From the NCBI GenBank assembly GCA_034664005.1, contig JAXDIL010000194.1, forward strand, positions 1 to 12,842: a stretch of DNA of 12,842 nucleotides. Reading direction: 5' to 3'. The position numbers and the translations under genes were made by a program. This document shows positions 5,419 through 12,729 of this stretch, piece by piece (the stretch's first letter is position 1; each line of letters starts with the position of its first letter). Below the pieces are notes generated by a model, which was not told where the DNA came from, did not search any database, and was given only the letters and a program-made list of their open reading frames with translations. The DNA is from JACVRW01 sp034664005. Lineage in GTDB: Bacteria; Actinomycetota; Thermoleophilia; Solirubrobacterales; Thermoleophilaceae.

Positions 5419-5997
5419 TCAGGCGGCTTCGCGCGGCCCGAGCCCGAGCTCGTCCGCGCGCTCCTCCATGGCGCCGATCACGAACGCCACGTGCTCGTCG
5501 AAGTCCACGCCGAGCTCCTCGGCGCCCTCGCGCACCTCGTCGCGGTTCACGCCGGCGGCGAAGCTCGGCTGCTTCAGCTTCTTCTTCACTGACTTGGGTG
5601 TCATGCCGTGCACACCGTCGGGGCGGACGTACGCGCAGGCGGAGACGAAGCCGGACAGCTCGTCCACCGCGTAGAGCGTCTTGGCCATGCGCGTCTCGCG
5701 CGGGACGCCCAGGAAGGTCGCATGGCCGGCCACGGCGTCGATCAGCTCCTGGGGGTAGCCCCTCTCCTCGAACAGCTTGAGCGCCTCGCGCGGGTGACCG
5801 GTATCCAGGTTGGGGAAACGCTCGTAGTCGAGGTCGTGAAGCAGCCCGGTCACGCCCCAGAGCTCCTCGTCCTCACCGAACTGCCGCGCGTATGCCCGCA
5901 TCGCGGTCTCCACGCCGAGCATGTGCTTTCGGAGCGATTCGGACTCCGTCCACTCGCAGACGAGCTTCCAGGCTTCTTCACGGGTCGGCTGGGCCAT
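5419..5997 (-). CDS. HD-domain phosphohydrolase-family protein
   Basis: A 192-residue cytoplasmic protein with an HD-superfamily metal-binding core: His25 (LRKHMLGVE), His54-Asp55 (GLLHDLDYE), His68 (TGHPREA), His92 (AGHATFLG) and Asp112 (YAVDELSGF). The conserved C-terminal segment KSVKKKLKQPSFAAGVNRDE is typical of a widespread subgroup annotated only as 'HD domain-containing protein' or HDIG. HD proteins usually hydrolyse phosphate esters, often nucleotides; the substrate here is unknown. The ATG at 5997 follows a TACCCT box by 7 nt with no Shine-Dalgarno, suggesting a leaderless message. It precedes dinB by 34 nt, but the SOS box in that gap implies separate control of dinB. It diverges from murA. 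Confidence 0.85.
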   Translation of the reverse strand: MAQPTREEAWKLVCEWTESESLRKHMLGVETAMRAYARQFGEDEELWGVTGLLHDLDYERFPNLDTGHPREALKLFEERGYPQELIDAVAGHATFLGVPRETRMAKTLYAVDELSGFVSACAYVRPDGVHGMTPKSVKKKLKQPSFAAGVNRDEVREGAEELGVDFDEHVAFVIGAMEERADELGLGPREAA

Positions 5998-6004
5998 CTG
6001 CGGC

Positions 6005-6014
6005 AGGGTATCCT
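6005..6014. promoter_or_regulatory. Overlapping divergent -10 boxes for the HD gene and murA
   Basis: AGGGTATCCT contains TACCCT on the minus strand (6010-6005) and TATCCT on the plus strand (6009-6014), sharing the central TA. Both fit TAnnnT. The minus box is 7 nt from the HD-protein ATG (leaderless spacing). The plus box is 25 nt from the murA ATG, giving a leader of about 18 nt. No strong -35 was seen in either direction. The whole intergenic gap is 42 bp, so both promoters must lie in or very near it. Confidence 0.45.
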
Positions 6015-6039
6015 CGTCGGTTCCCGAACGGGTCTGCAA

Positions 6040-7341
6040 ATGGAGAAGTTCATCATCGAAGGCGGGACGCCCCTCGCTGGGACGGTCACCCCCGCCGGTA
6101 ACAAGAACGCCGCACTGCCAGCGCTCGCCGCGTCGCTTCTGACGCGGGAGGAGGTCGTGCTGCGGAACATCCCGCGCATCAGCGACGTGGAGGCGATGCT
6201 GGACCTGCTCCGCCTGCTGGACGTGAAGGTCGAGTGGCGCGACGACAACGTGGTCGCGCTTCAGGCCGACCAGCTGAGCCACTCGGACGTGGACCGTGAG
6301 GTGGCCGAGCGCATCCGCGCCTCGTTCCTGCTCGCCGGCCCGCTGCTGGCGCGCCACGGTCGCGCCGACATGCCGCCGCCCGGCGGCGACGTGATCGGGC
6401 GCCGCAGGCTCGACCCTCACCTCGACGCCTTCCGCGCGCTCGGCGCCGAGGTGAACGTGGACCGCAACTGGTACCGCTTGGCCGCGCCGGACGGCCTGCA
6501 CGCCTGTGACTTCTTCATGGACGAGCCCTCGGTCATGGCGACCGAGAACGCGCTGATGGCCGCCGCCCTCACGCCGGGCTCGACGGTCATCCACAACGCG
6601 GCCTCCGAGCCGCACGTGCAGGACCTCGCGCGCCTGCTGATGGCGATGGGCGCGCGCATCGAGGGGATCGGCTCGAACCTGATGGTCGTCCACGGCCAGG
6701 CTGAGCTCGGCGGAGCGGACTCCGCGATCGGCCCCGACTACATCGAGGTGGGCAGCTTCATCGCGCTCGCGGCCTGCACCGGCGGCGAGCTGCGCATCAA
6801 GGACACGCTGCCCGACGACCTGCGTATGACGCGGCTCGCGTTCGAGCGGCTCGGCTGTCGCATCGAGTTCGAGGGCAACGACGTGGTCGTGCCGGGCGGC
6901 CAGCGGCTCCGCGTGAAGTCGGACGAGGGCGACGCGATCTCGAAGATCGAGGACGGTCCCTGGCCCGCCTTCCCTGCCGACCTCACCAGCATCGCCGTGG
7001 CGATGGCCACGCAGGCAGAGGGCCTGATCCTGATCCACGAGAAGATGTTCGAGAACCGCCTCTACTTCGTCGACAAGTTGGTCACGATGGGCGCTCGGGT
7101 GATCGTCTGCGACCCGCACCGTGCGGTCGTAAGCGGCCCGAGCCGGCTTCACGGCGAGCGCATGGAGAGCCCGGACATCCGGGCGGGCATGGCGATCCTC
7201 ATCGCCGCGCTGTGCGCGGAGGGCACGTCCGAGATCGGGAACATTCGCCAGATCGACCGTGGCTACGAGCGGATCGACGAGCGGCTGCGGCTGCTCGGGG
7301 CGCGGATCGAGCGCGTCGCCGCCGAGCGCGTGCCCGCGTAG
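6040..7341 (+). CDS. murA: UDP-N-acetylglucosamine 1-carboxyvinyltransferase (Asp-type active site)
   Basis: A 433-residue EPSP-synthase-fold enzyme that transfers enolpyruvate from PEP to UDP-GlcNAc, the first committed step of peptidoglycan synthesis. Landmarks are Lys22-Asn23 in PAGNKNAALPAL, the loop PPPGGDVIGRRRLD (113-126), the base-carrying FPADL (311-315, Asp314), and IDRGYERIDERL near the C-terminus. The residue that is Cys115 in E. coli is Asp117 here, as in mycobacterial MurA, and is expected to give fosfomycin insensitivity. It is slightly longer than the usual 418-425 residues. The ATG at 6040 gives the canonical N-terminus (MEKFIIEGG); only a weak CGGG precedes it. It diverges from the HD gene and leads into hisZ after 15 nt, so it probably heads the his transcription unit. 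A MurA-like paralog with another substrate is less likely given the intact motifs. Confidence 0.9.
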   Translation: MEKFIIEGGTPLAGTVTPAGNKNAALPALAASLLTREEVVLRNIPRISDVEAMLDLLRLLDVKVEWRDDNVVALQADQLSHSDVDREVAERIRASFLLAGPLLARHGRADMPPPGGDVIGRRRLDPHLDAFRALGAEVNVDRNWYRLAAPDGLHACDFFMDEPSVMATENALMAAALTPGSTVIHNAASEPHVQDLARLLMAMGARIEGIGSNLMVVHGQAELGGADSAIGPDYIEVGSFIALAACTGGELRIKDTLPDDLRMTRLAFERLGCRIEFEGNDVVVPGGQRLRVKSDEGDAISKIEDGPWPAFPADLTSIAVAMATQAEGLILIHEKMFENRLYFVDKLVTMGARVIVCDPHRAVVSGPSRLHGERMESPDIRAGMAILIAALCAEGTSEIGNIRQIDRGYERIDERLRLLGARIERVAAERVPA

Positions 7342-7345
7342 ACCC

Positions 7346-7351
7346 GGGAGG
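7346..7351 (+). promoter_or_regulatory. Shine-Dalgarno (GGGAGG) fixing the hisZ GTG start
   Basis: GGGAGG lies 5 nt before the GTG at 7357, in the 15-nt gap after the murA stop. It is the clearest ribosome-binding site in the his unit. It supports the GTG start, which yields the conserved IPAGTRDVLPEE N-terminus. The downstream his genes rely instead on overlapping start and stop codons. Confidence 0.7.
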
Positions 7352-7356
7352 CGTCG

Positions 7357-8352
7357 GTGACACACCCCATTCCCGCCGGGACCCGGGACGTGCTGCCCGA
7401 GGAGATGCGCGAGCTGCGCGCCATCGGCGATCGCGTGCGCGCCGTTTTCGACCGCGCGGGCTATGGCGAGGTGCACACGCCGGCGCTCGAGTACGAGGAC
7501 GTGCTGCGCCGCGGCGAGGAGCGCGCCGCCGGGGCCCGCTACCGGACCTTCGACGAGCAGGGCGAGGTGCTGGCGCTGCGCTCCGACATGACCATCCCGA
7601 TCGCGCGCGTGGTGGCCACCCGCTACGCCGACGCCGAGCCGCCGCTCCGCTTCTCCTACTTTGCGCGGGCCTGGCGGGCGACCGACCGCGGTGTGGGGGA
7701 GTCGCGTGAGTTCCTACAGGCGGGCGTGGAGCTGATCGGCGTGGCCGGGGCGGAGGGCGAGGCCGAGGTGGTCGCGCTCACCATCGCCGCGCTCGACGAG
7801 GCCGGCCTCCGGCGTCACAGGGTCGGCGTCGGCGATGGCGCGCTCTACCGCAGCCTGCTCGGCTCGTTCGGCGTGCTCGAGGAGAGGCACACGCCGATGC
7901 TCGAGAGCCTCTCGCGCCGCGACCTGGTCGGGCTCGAGCGGCATGTCGACCAGCTCGGGCTCGGCAGCGCCGACCGCGACCTCCTGGTGCGACTTCCCCA
8001 GCTCCGCGGCGGGCGCGAGGTGCTGGACCAGGCGGCCTCCGCAGCGGCGGGCGCGGCGGGCGGGCCCACAGGCGCGGCGCTGGAGGGGCTGCGCGCGCTG
8101 TACGACCTGCTGGCCGAGCGCGGCGTCGCCGATCGCGTGATCTTCGACCTCGGCCTCGTACGCGAGCTCGGCTATTACACGGGCTCGGTGTTCGAGGTCT
8201 ACGACCCCGCCGTGGGCTTCACGCTCGGCGGCGGCGGCCGCTACGACGAGTTGATCGGCCGCTTCGGCCGCGACCTGCCCGCCTGCGGCCTCGCGCTGGA
8301 CGTGCAGCGCGTGCACCTCGCGCAGGCCGCAGAGGAGGCGCTCGCGGAATGA
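7357..8352 (+). CDS. hisZ: ATP phosphoribosyltransferase regulatory subunit
   Basis: A 331-residue class II histidyl-tRNA-synthetase paralog that complexes with short HisG and is needed for its activity and histidine feedback. It keeps the synthetase core: GTRDVLPEE (8-16), RSDMTIPIARV (75-85, motif 2-like), RFSYFARAWR (98-107), FLQAGVELIG (119-128) and GGGGRYDELIG (291-301, motif 3). The tRNA-charging histidine signature appears as LGLVRELGYYTG (265-276), and there is no C-terminal anticodon-binding domain, which separates it from HisS (usually >400 aa). An Ala/Gly-rich insertion lies at about 226-240. The GTG start is supported by GGGAGG 5 nt upstream. Its stop overlaps the hisG ATG (ATGA), and the adjacent short HisG confirms the assignment. 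Confidence 0.92.
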   Translation: MTHPIPAGTRDVLPEEMRELRAIGDRVRAVFDRAGYGEVHTPALEYEDVLRRGEERAAGARYRTFDEQGEVLALRSDMTIPIARVVATRYADAEPPLRFSYFARAWRATDRGVGESREFLQAGVELIGVAGAEGEAEVVALTIAALDEAGLRRHRVGVGDGALYRSLLGSFGVLEERHTPMLESLSRRDLVGLERHVDQLGLGSADRDLLVRLPQLRGGREVLDQAASAAAGAAGGPTGAALEGLRALYDLLAERGVADRVIFDLGLVRELGYYTGSVFEVYDPAVGFTLGGGGRYDELIGRFGRDLPACGLALDVQRVHLAQAAEEALAE

Positions 8353-8975
8353 GCGAGCGACTCACCATCGCGGTTCCGCGCGGGGCGCTCCTCGGCGGCA
8401 CCCTCGACCTGCTCGACCGGCTCGGCATCGACACGGCGGAGGTGCGCTCGAACGACCGCAAGCTGCTCTTCGAGGACGTCGGCATCGTGACCATGCGCCC
8501 GAGCGACGTGCCGACCTACGTCGAGCACGGCTCCGCCGACATCGGCATCACCGGCAAGGACGTGCTGCTCGAGCAGTCGCAGCGGAAGGTCTACGAGCTG
8601 CTCGACCTCGGCTACGGCGCGTGCGAGATGGTCGTCGCGGCGCCCGATCACGGCGACCCGATCGGCGACGCGCTGCGCCGCCTCGGCCGCGTCCGCATCG
8701 CCACCAAGTACCCGCGCGTGGCGGCTGAGCACTTCGCGGAGACCGGCCGCCAGGCGGAGATCGTCGAGGTGAAGGGCTCGGTGGTGCTGGCGCCGCTCAC
8801 CGGCCTGGTCGACGGCATCGTGGACCTCACGGCCACCGGCAAGACGCTCGAGGAGAACAACCTCCGCGTGGTGGAGCGGATCGCGACCTGCACCGCTCGC
8901 CTGATCGCGAACCCGGTCGCCCACAAGCTGAAGGCCGAGCAGATCGACTCGGTCGTGGAGCGGCTCCGGGGATGA
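8349..8975 (+). CDS. hisG: ATP phosphoribosyltransferase catalytic subunit, short form
   Basis: A 208-residue HisG of the short class, which lacks the C-terminal regulatory ACT-like domain and requires HisZ. It joins ATP and PRPP to give phosphoribosyl-ATP, the first step of histidine biosynthesis. Seen in sequence: the N-terminal IAVPRGAL (7-14), ADIGITGKDVL (63-73), RIATKYPRVA (116-125), and the PRPP-binding loop DGIVDLTATGKTL (155-167). The ATG overlaps the hisZ stop and its own stop overlaps the hisD ATG, both as ATGA, so HisZ, HisG and HisD synthesis are probably translationally coupled. Confidence 0.95.
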   Translation: MSERLTIAVPRGALLGGTLDLLDRLGIDTAEVRSNDRKLLFEDVGIVTMRPSDVPTYVEHGSADIGITGKDVLLEQSQRKVYELLDLGYGACEMVVAAPDHGDPIGDALRRLGRVRIATKYPRVAAEHFAETGRQAEIVEVKGSVVLAPLTGLVDGIVDLTATGKTLEENNLRVVERIATCTARLIANPVAHKLKAEQIDSVVERLRG

Positions 8976-10213
8976 GGGTCGAGCGCACGCGCGACGCGTG
9001 GTTCCGCCGCGGCATGCTGGCGACCCCGACGCGCGCGGTCGCCGAGATCATCGAGCAGGTCCGCGAGGGCGGCGATGCGGCCGTCGTCGAGCTCACCGAG
9101 CGCTTCGACCACGCCGAGCTCGGGCCCGAGCAGCTGCGCGTGGACGCCAACGAGCTCGAGTCGTCCGTCGGCGTGCTCGAGCCGGAGGTGCTCGCCGGGC
9201 TTCGTACCGCGATCGCGAACGTCAAGGCGGTCGCGGCAGCGCAGGTGCGTGACGAGCCCGTAGGGGTCGAGCTCCCGGAGGGCCACACGGTCGAAGTCGT
9301 GGAGCGGCCGGTGCGGCGCGCGGCGGTGTACGTGCCCGGCGGCCGCGCGCCCTACCCGTCCACGGTCGTGATGGGTGCCGTCACGGCGCGTGTGGCGGGC
9401 GTGGAGGAGATCGTCGTCTGCGCGCCTCCCGGCCCCGGCGGCCGGGCGCACCCCGTGATCCTCGCCGCGTGCGTGCTGTGCGAGGTGACCGAGGTGTACC
9501 GGATCGGCGGCGCTCAGGCGATCGCCGCGCTCGCATTCGGAACGGAGTCGGTGCAGGCCGTGGACGTGATCGTCGGCCCGGGCAATCCGTACGTGCAGGA
9601 GGCCAAGCGACAGGTCGTCGGGCAGGTCGGCATCGACGGGATCGCCGGGCCAAGCGAGCTCGTGGTGATCGCGAGCAGCGGTGCCGATCCGGAGCTGATC
9701 GCGCTCGACCTCATGGCGCAGGCCGAGCACGGCGCGGACAGCCCGGTCTGGTGCCTCTCGCCCGAGCCGGGATTGCTCGATGTCGTGGCCGAAGCCGTCG
9801 AGCGGCTCGCACCGGAGCGAGCGAACGTCGCGGACGCCGAGGCGCAGCTCGTCGAGACGAGCGATCTCGCTGGGGCGCTCTTGCTGGCGGAGCAGATCGC
9901 TCCGGAGCACCTCCAGCTCATGGGCGCGGAGGCGGAGGCGCTCGCGGACCGCGTCCGCAACGCCGGCTGCCTGTTCGTCGGAACCTCCGCCGCCACCGCC
10001 TTCGGCGACTACGTCGCCGGCTCGAACCACGTGCTGCCCACGGGCGGCGCGGCGCGCTTTCAGTCCGCGCTGTCGCCCGCCACGTTCAGGCGGCGGATGG
10101 CCCGCGTATCCTTGCCCGCCGAGGCGGCCACCCGCCTCGCGCCCGCCGGTGCCGCGCTTGCGCGCGCCGAGGGCTTTCCCCTGCATGCAGAATCCATGGA
10201 GCGCCGCGCGTGA
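8972..10213 (+). CDS. hisD: Histidinol dehydrogenase
   Basis: A 413-residue zinc enzyme that oxidises L-histidinol to L-histidine with two NAD+, the last two steps of the pathway. Zinc ligands are Gln250 and His253 (AQAEHGAD), Asp346 (FGDYVAGSNH) and His405 (GFPLHAES). The catalytic pair is Glu312-His313 (APEHLQL) and the further conserved His is His353 (SNHVLPTGG). The substrate and NAD region shows YVPGGRAPYPS (120-130) and VGPGNPYVQEAK (201-212). Length is close to the usual ~430. The ATG overlaps the hisG stop (ATGA); the TGA stop overlaps the hisB GTG. In many actinobacteria hisC follows hisD; here hisB follows directly. Confidence 0.95.
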   Translation: MRVERTRDAWFRRGMLATPTRAVAEIIEQVREGGDAAVVELTERFDHAELGPEQLRVDANELESSVGVLEPEVLAGLRTAIANVKAVAAAQVRDEPVGVELPEGHTVEVVERPVRRAAVYVPGGRAPYPSTVVMGAVTARVAGVEEIVVCAPPGPGGRAHPVILAACVLCEVTEVYRIGGAQAIAALAFGTESVQAVDVIVGPGNPYVQEAKRQVVGQVGIDGIAGPSELVVIASSGADPELIALDLMAQAEHGADSPVWCLSPEPGLLDVVAEAVERLAPERANVADAEAQLVETSDLAGALLLAEQIAPEHLQLMGAEAEALADRVRNAGCLFVGTSAATAFGDYVAGSNHVLPTGGAARFQSALSPATFRRRMARVSLPAEAATRLAPAGAALARAEGFPLHAESMERRA

Positions 10214-10797
10214 GCCGCACCTCGCAGATCCATCGAACCACCGGTGAGACCGACGTCCAGCTGTCGCTGGACCTCGACGGCACGGGCGAGGGCGCGCGCG
10301 AGACGGGCGTCGGCTTCTTCGACCACCTGCTCGACGCTGTGGCGCGTCACGCGCTGCTCGACCTCGACGTGAGCGTCGACGGCGACCTGGAGACCGGGCC
10401 GCACCACACGGTCGAGGACACGGGCATCGCGCTCGGCCAGGCGCTCGACGAGGCGCTGGGCGACCGCGCCGGGATCCGGCGCTTCGGCCACGCCGTCGTG
10501 CCGATGGACGAGGCGCGCGCGTCGGCCGCGATCGACATCTCCGGCCGGCCGTTCACCATGCTCGAGGGCTCGTTTCCGGCCGAGCGCGTGGGTGACTTCG
10601 ACACGGACCTCGCCGAGGAGTTCTTCCGCGCCGTGGCGAACGCCGCGAAGCTGACGCTGCACGTGCGCGTGGAGGCGGGCACGAACGCGCATCACATGGT
10701 GGAGGCGTCGTTCAAGGCCTTCGCCCGCGCGCTGCGCGCCGCGGTGGAGGACGACGACCGAGTCGAGGACGTCCCCTCCACCAAGGGCGTCCTTTGA
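10210..10797 (+). CDS. hisB: Imidazoleglycerol-phosphate dehydratase
   Basis: A 195-residue monofunctional HisB that dehydrates imidazoleglycerol phosphate to imidazole-acetol phosphate at a di-manganese centre. The metal-binding motifs are intact: GFFDHLLD (35-42), PHHTVEDTG (64-72) and NAHHMVEASFKAF (159-171). The acidic MDEARA (99-104) and the C-terminal VPSTKGVL are also typical. There is no fused histidinol-phosphatase domain, so that activity must be encoded elsewhere. The start is GTG at 10210, overlapping the hisD stop by 4 nt (GTGA). An upstream extension in the same frame lies within hisD and is not plausible. Its stop overlaps the hisH TTG. Confidence 0.95.
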   Translation: MSRTSQIHRTTGETDVQLSLDLDGTGEGARETGVGFFDHLLDAVARHALLDLDVSVDGDLETGPHHTVEDTGIALGQALDEALGDRAGIRRFGHAVVPMDEARASAAIDISGRPFTMLEGSFPAERVGDFDTDLAEEFFRAVANAAKLTLHVRVEAGTNAHHMVEASFKAFARALRAAVEDDDRVEDVPSTKGVL

Positions 10798-11417
10798 CGC
10801 GGATAGCGATCCTCGACTACGGGATGGGGAACCTGCGCTCGGTCGGCAAGGCGCTCGAGCACGTGGGCGCTGAGCCGTTCCTGACGAGCGATCACGCGCG
10901 CGTTCGCGAGGCCGCCGGCATCGTGCTGCCGGGAGTGGGGGCCATGCCGAAGGCGATGGAGCGCGTGCGCGAGCTGGCGCTCGACGAGCTGCTGCGCGAG
11001 CGCGTGGAGGCGTCCGTACCGGTGATCGGCCTCTGCATGGGGATGCAGCTGCTGTTCGACTCCACGACCGAGCTGGGCGGCGCGGAGGGCATCGGACTGC
11101 TGTCCGGCCCGGTCGAGGCGCTCGACGCGCCCGGGCTGAAGGTGCCCCAGATCGGCTGGAACCCGGTCGACTGGCGGCGCGAGAGCGTGCTGAACCAGGG
11201 ACTCCCGGCGCCCTGCGCCTTCTACCACGCGAACTCGTTCGCCCCGCGGCCGGCGGATCCGGAGGCGGTGCTCGGCACGGCCGAGTACGGAAGCGAGTTC
11301 GTGAGCGTGGTGGAGCAGGCGCCGGTCTACGGGCTCCAGTCGCACCCGGAGAAGTCGGGACCGGACGGACTGAGGCTCCTGAAGAACTTCGTGTCGCTCG
11401 CAGCGGCCCCGCGATGA
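10794..11417 (+). CDS. hisH: Imidazole glycerol phosphate synthase, glutaminase subunit
   Basis: A 207-residue class I glutamine amidotransferase that releases ammonia for HisF. The catalytic triad is Cys81 (GLCMGMQLLF), His184 and Glu186 (LQSHPEKSG). The N-terminus IAILDYGMGNLRSVGKAL and the PGVGAMPKAM loop are typical. The start is a TTG at 10794 overlapping the hisB stop as TTGA. There is no ATG or GTG that would preserve the first beta-strand, so the TTG is well supported. A TTG start in a coupled junction could lower HisH output relative to its neighbours (inference). The stop overlaps the hisA ATG (ATGA). Confidence 0.94.
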   Translation: MTRIAILDYGMGNLRSVGKALEHVGAEPFLTSDHARVREAAGIVLPGVGAMPKAMERVRELALDELLRERVEASVPVIGLCMGMQLLFDSTTELGGAEGIGLLSGPVEALDAPGLKVPQIGWNPVDWRRESVLNQGLPAPCAFYHANSFAPRPADPEAVLGTAEYGSEFVSVVEQAPVYGLQSHPEKSGPDGLRLLKNFVSLAAAPR

Positions 11418-12136
11418 TCCTCCTGCCGGCGGTGGACATCCGCGACGGCAAGGCGGTGCGGCTGCGCCAGGGCGACTTCGACCAGGAGACCGTCTACGCC
11501 GACGATCCGCTCGAGGCCGCCCGCTCGTTCGTGGAGGCGGGCGCCCGCTACCTGCACCTGGTGGACCTCGACGGGGCCCGCGAGGGCGAGCCGGCGAACC
11601 TGCATCACGTGGAGCGGATCACGTCCGAGCTCGATGTCCCGGTGGAGCTCGGTGGCGGCCTGCGCTCGATCGACTCGATCCGGCGCGCGCTCGCCGCGGG
11701 CGCGAGCCGCGTGGTGCTCGGCACGGCCGCCTTCACGGATCCCGAGCTGCTCGACGAGGCGCTGCGCTCGTTCGGGTCGCAGATCCTGGTGGGCGTGGAC
11801 GTGCGCGGCGGGCTGGTGTCGGTGGCGGGCTGGACGCGCGAGACCGAATTGCGCGGCGACGAAGCGATCCTGCGGATGCAGGAGCGCGGCGTAACGGGCT
11901 TCATCTACACGAACGTCGACCGCGACGGCATGCTCGAGGGCCTCGACCTCGACGAGATCCGGCGCATCTCCGAGATCGTGCGCGGCGACTTCCTCTACTC
12001 CGGAGGGATCGGCTCGATCGAGGACCTGCGCGCGCTGCGGGCGCTGGGGCTCGCGAACCTGACCGGCGTGATCTCCGGCAAGGCGCTCTACGAGGGCCGC
12101 TTCGGCGTGAGCGAGGGCCAGGAGGCGCTCGCCTGA
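11414..12136 (+). CDS. hisA: Phosphoribosylformimino-AICAR-phosphate isomerase
   Basis: A 240-residue (beta-alpha)8 barrel catalysing the Amadori rearrangement of ProFAR to PRFAR, which HisHF then uses. It has the catalytic Asp8 (LLPAVDIRDGKAVRL), a second acid Asp129 (VGVDVRGG), phosphate-binding glycines ELGGGLRS (78-85) and YSGGIGS late in the barrel, and IYTNVDRDGMLEG (164-176). Some actinobacterial HisA proteins (PriA) also perform the TrpF reaction. The YTNVDRDGML segment looks more like ordinary HisA than the PriA VTDVTKDGTL type, but bifunctionality cannot be settled here. The ATG overlaps the hisH stop by 4 nt; the stop overlaps the hisF ATG by 1 nt (TGATG). Confidence 0.93.
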   Translation: MILLPAVDIRDGKAVRLRQGDFDQETVYADDPLEAARSFVEAGARYLHLVDLDGAREGEPANLHHVERITSELDVPVELGGGLRSIDSIRRALAAGASRVVLGTAAFTDPELLDEALRSFGSQILVGVDVRGGLVSVAGWTRETELRGDEAILRMQERGVTGFIYTNVDRDGMLEGLDLDEIRRISEIVRGDFLYSGGIGSIEDLRALRALGLANLTGVISGKALYEGRFGVSEGQEALA

Positions 12137-12729
12137 TGCTGCTGCGGCGCGTGATCCCGTGCCTCGACGTGGACAAGGGCCGCGTGGTGAAGGGCGTCGA
12201 GTTCGTGAACCTGCGCGACGCGGGCGACCCGGTCGAGCTGGCCGTGCGCTACCAGGACGAGGGCGCCGACGAGATCGTGTTCCTCGACATCACCGCGTCG
12301 CACGAGCGACGCGAGACAGCGGCCGACCTGGCGCGGCGCTGCGCCGACGACCTCTTCATCCCGTTCACGATCGGCGGCGGCGTTCGAGCCGTCGAGGACG
12401 CTCAGGCCGTGCTCGACGCCGGCGCCGACAAGGTGTCCGTGAACTCGGCCGCGGTCGCGCGGCCGGAGCTCCTGTCCGAGCTGGCCGAGGTGTTCGGCGC
12501 CCAGTGCGTCGTGCTGGCCATCGATGCCCGGCGCGAGCGGGACGGCTCCTACGGCGTGTACGTGAACGGTGGCCGCACGCCCGTCGGCCGCGACGCGATC
12601 GAGTGGGTGCGCGAGGGCGTGGAGCGCGGGGCGGGGGAGATCCTGCTCACGAGCATGGACCGCGACGGCACCGAGGACGGCTACGAGCTCGAGCTGACGC
12701 GCGCGGTGGCGGACGCGGTCGCCGTGCCG
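12136..12729 (+). CDS. hisF: Imidazole glycerol phosphate synthase cyclase subunit, 3'-truncated
   Basis: The first 198 residues of HisF, the barrel that cyclises PRFAR with HisH-derived ammonia to IGP and AICAR. Catalytic Asp11 (IPCLDVDKGRVVKG) and Asp130 (LAIDARRE) are present, as are FLDITAS (49-55), FTIGGGVR (77-84), DKVSVNSAAV (98-107) and LLTSMDRDGTEDGYEL (170-185). Homology ends at ADAVAVP. The expected continuation (IASGGAG-type phosphate loop and the last ~55 residues of a ~253-residue protein) is absent. The frame stays open to the window end, but the extra ~37 residues (KRSYSLNSPP...) are unrelated and antisense to a nucleotidyltransferase gene. The other two plus frames do not restore HisF either, so a simple frameshift is excluded. 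It starts with ATG at 12136 in TGATG with the hisA stop. Confidence 0.88.
12717..12729. other. Junction between hisF and an inverted nucleotidyltransferase fragment
   Basis: GGTCGCCGTGCCG fits both sides. Forward it codes for the end of HisF's VAVP; on the reverse strand it codes for FGTAT of a CCA-adding-type enzyme. Left of it only hisF makes sense; right of it only the minus-strand gene does. The shared ~13 bp is the kind of microhomology that joins unrelated sequence in an assembly or in a real rearrangement. Confidence 0.65.

Noticed and set aside
6022..6034. Second SOS-like box in the murA/HD promoter gap (GTTCCCGAAC, CCCGAACGGG)
   Set aside because: The half-sites are in the wrong order and spacing for CGAAC-n4-GTTCG; only 4-bp arms are present, so chance symmetry is likely.
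5998..7476. Very long minus-strand frame continuous with the HD gene and antisense to murA
   Set aside because: The HD family starts at the ATG at 5997; the upstream part is the mirror of murA codons and has no domain.
7357..8352. Histidyl-tRNA synthetase (hisS)
   Set aside because: The protein is only 331 residues, lacks the anticodon-binding domain, has an altered histidine signature, and precedes a short-form hisG, all indicating HisZ.
8648..11451. Large minus-strand frames antisense to hisD, hisB and hisH
   Set aside because: The plus strand encodes complete enzymes with every catalytic residue. The antisense frames have no recognisable motif and reflect GC-rich codon mirroring.
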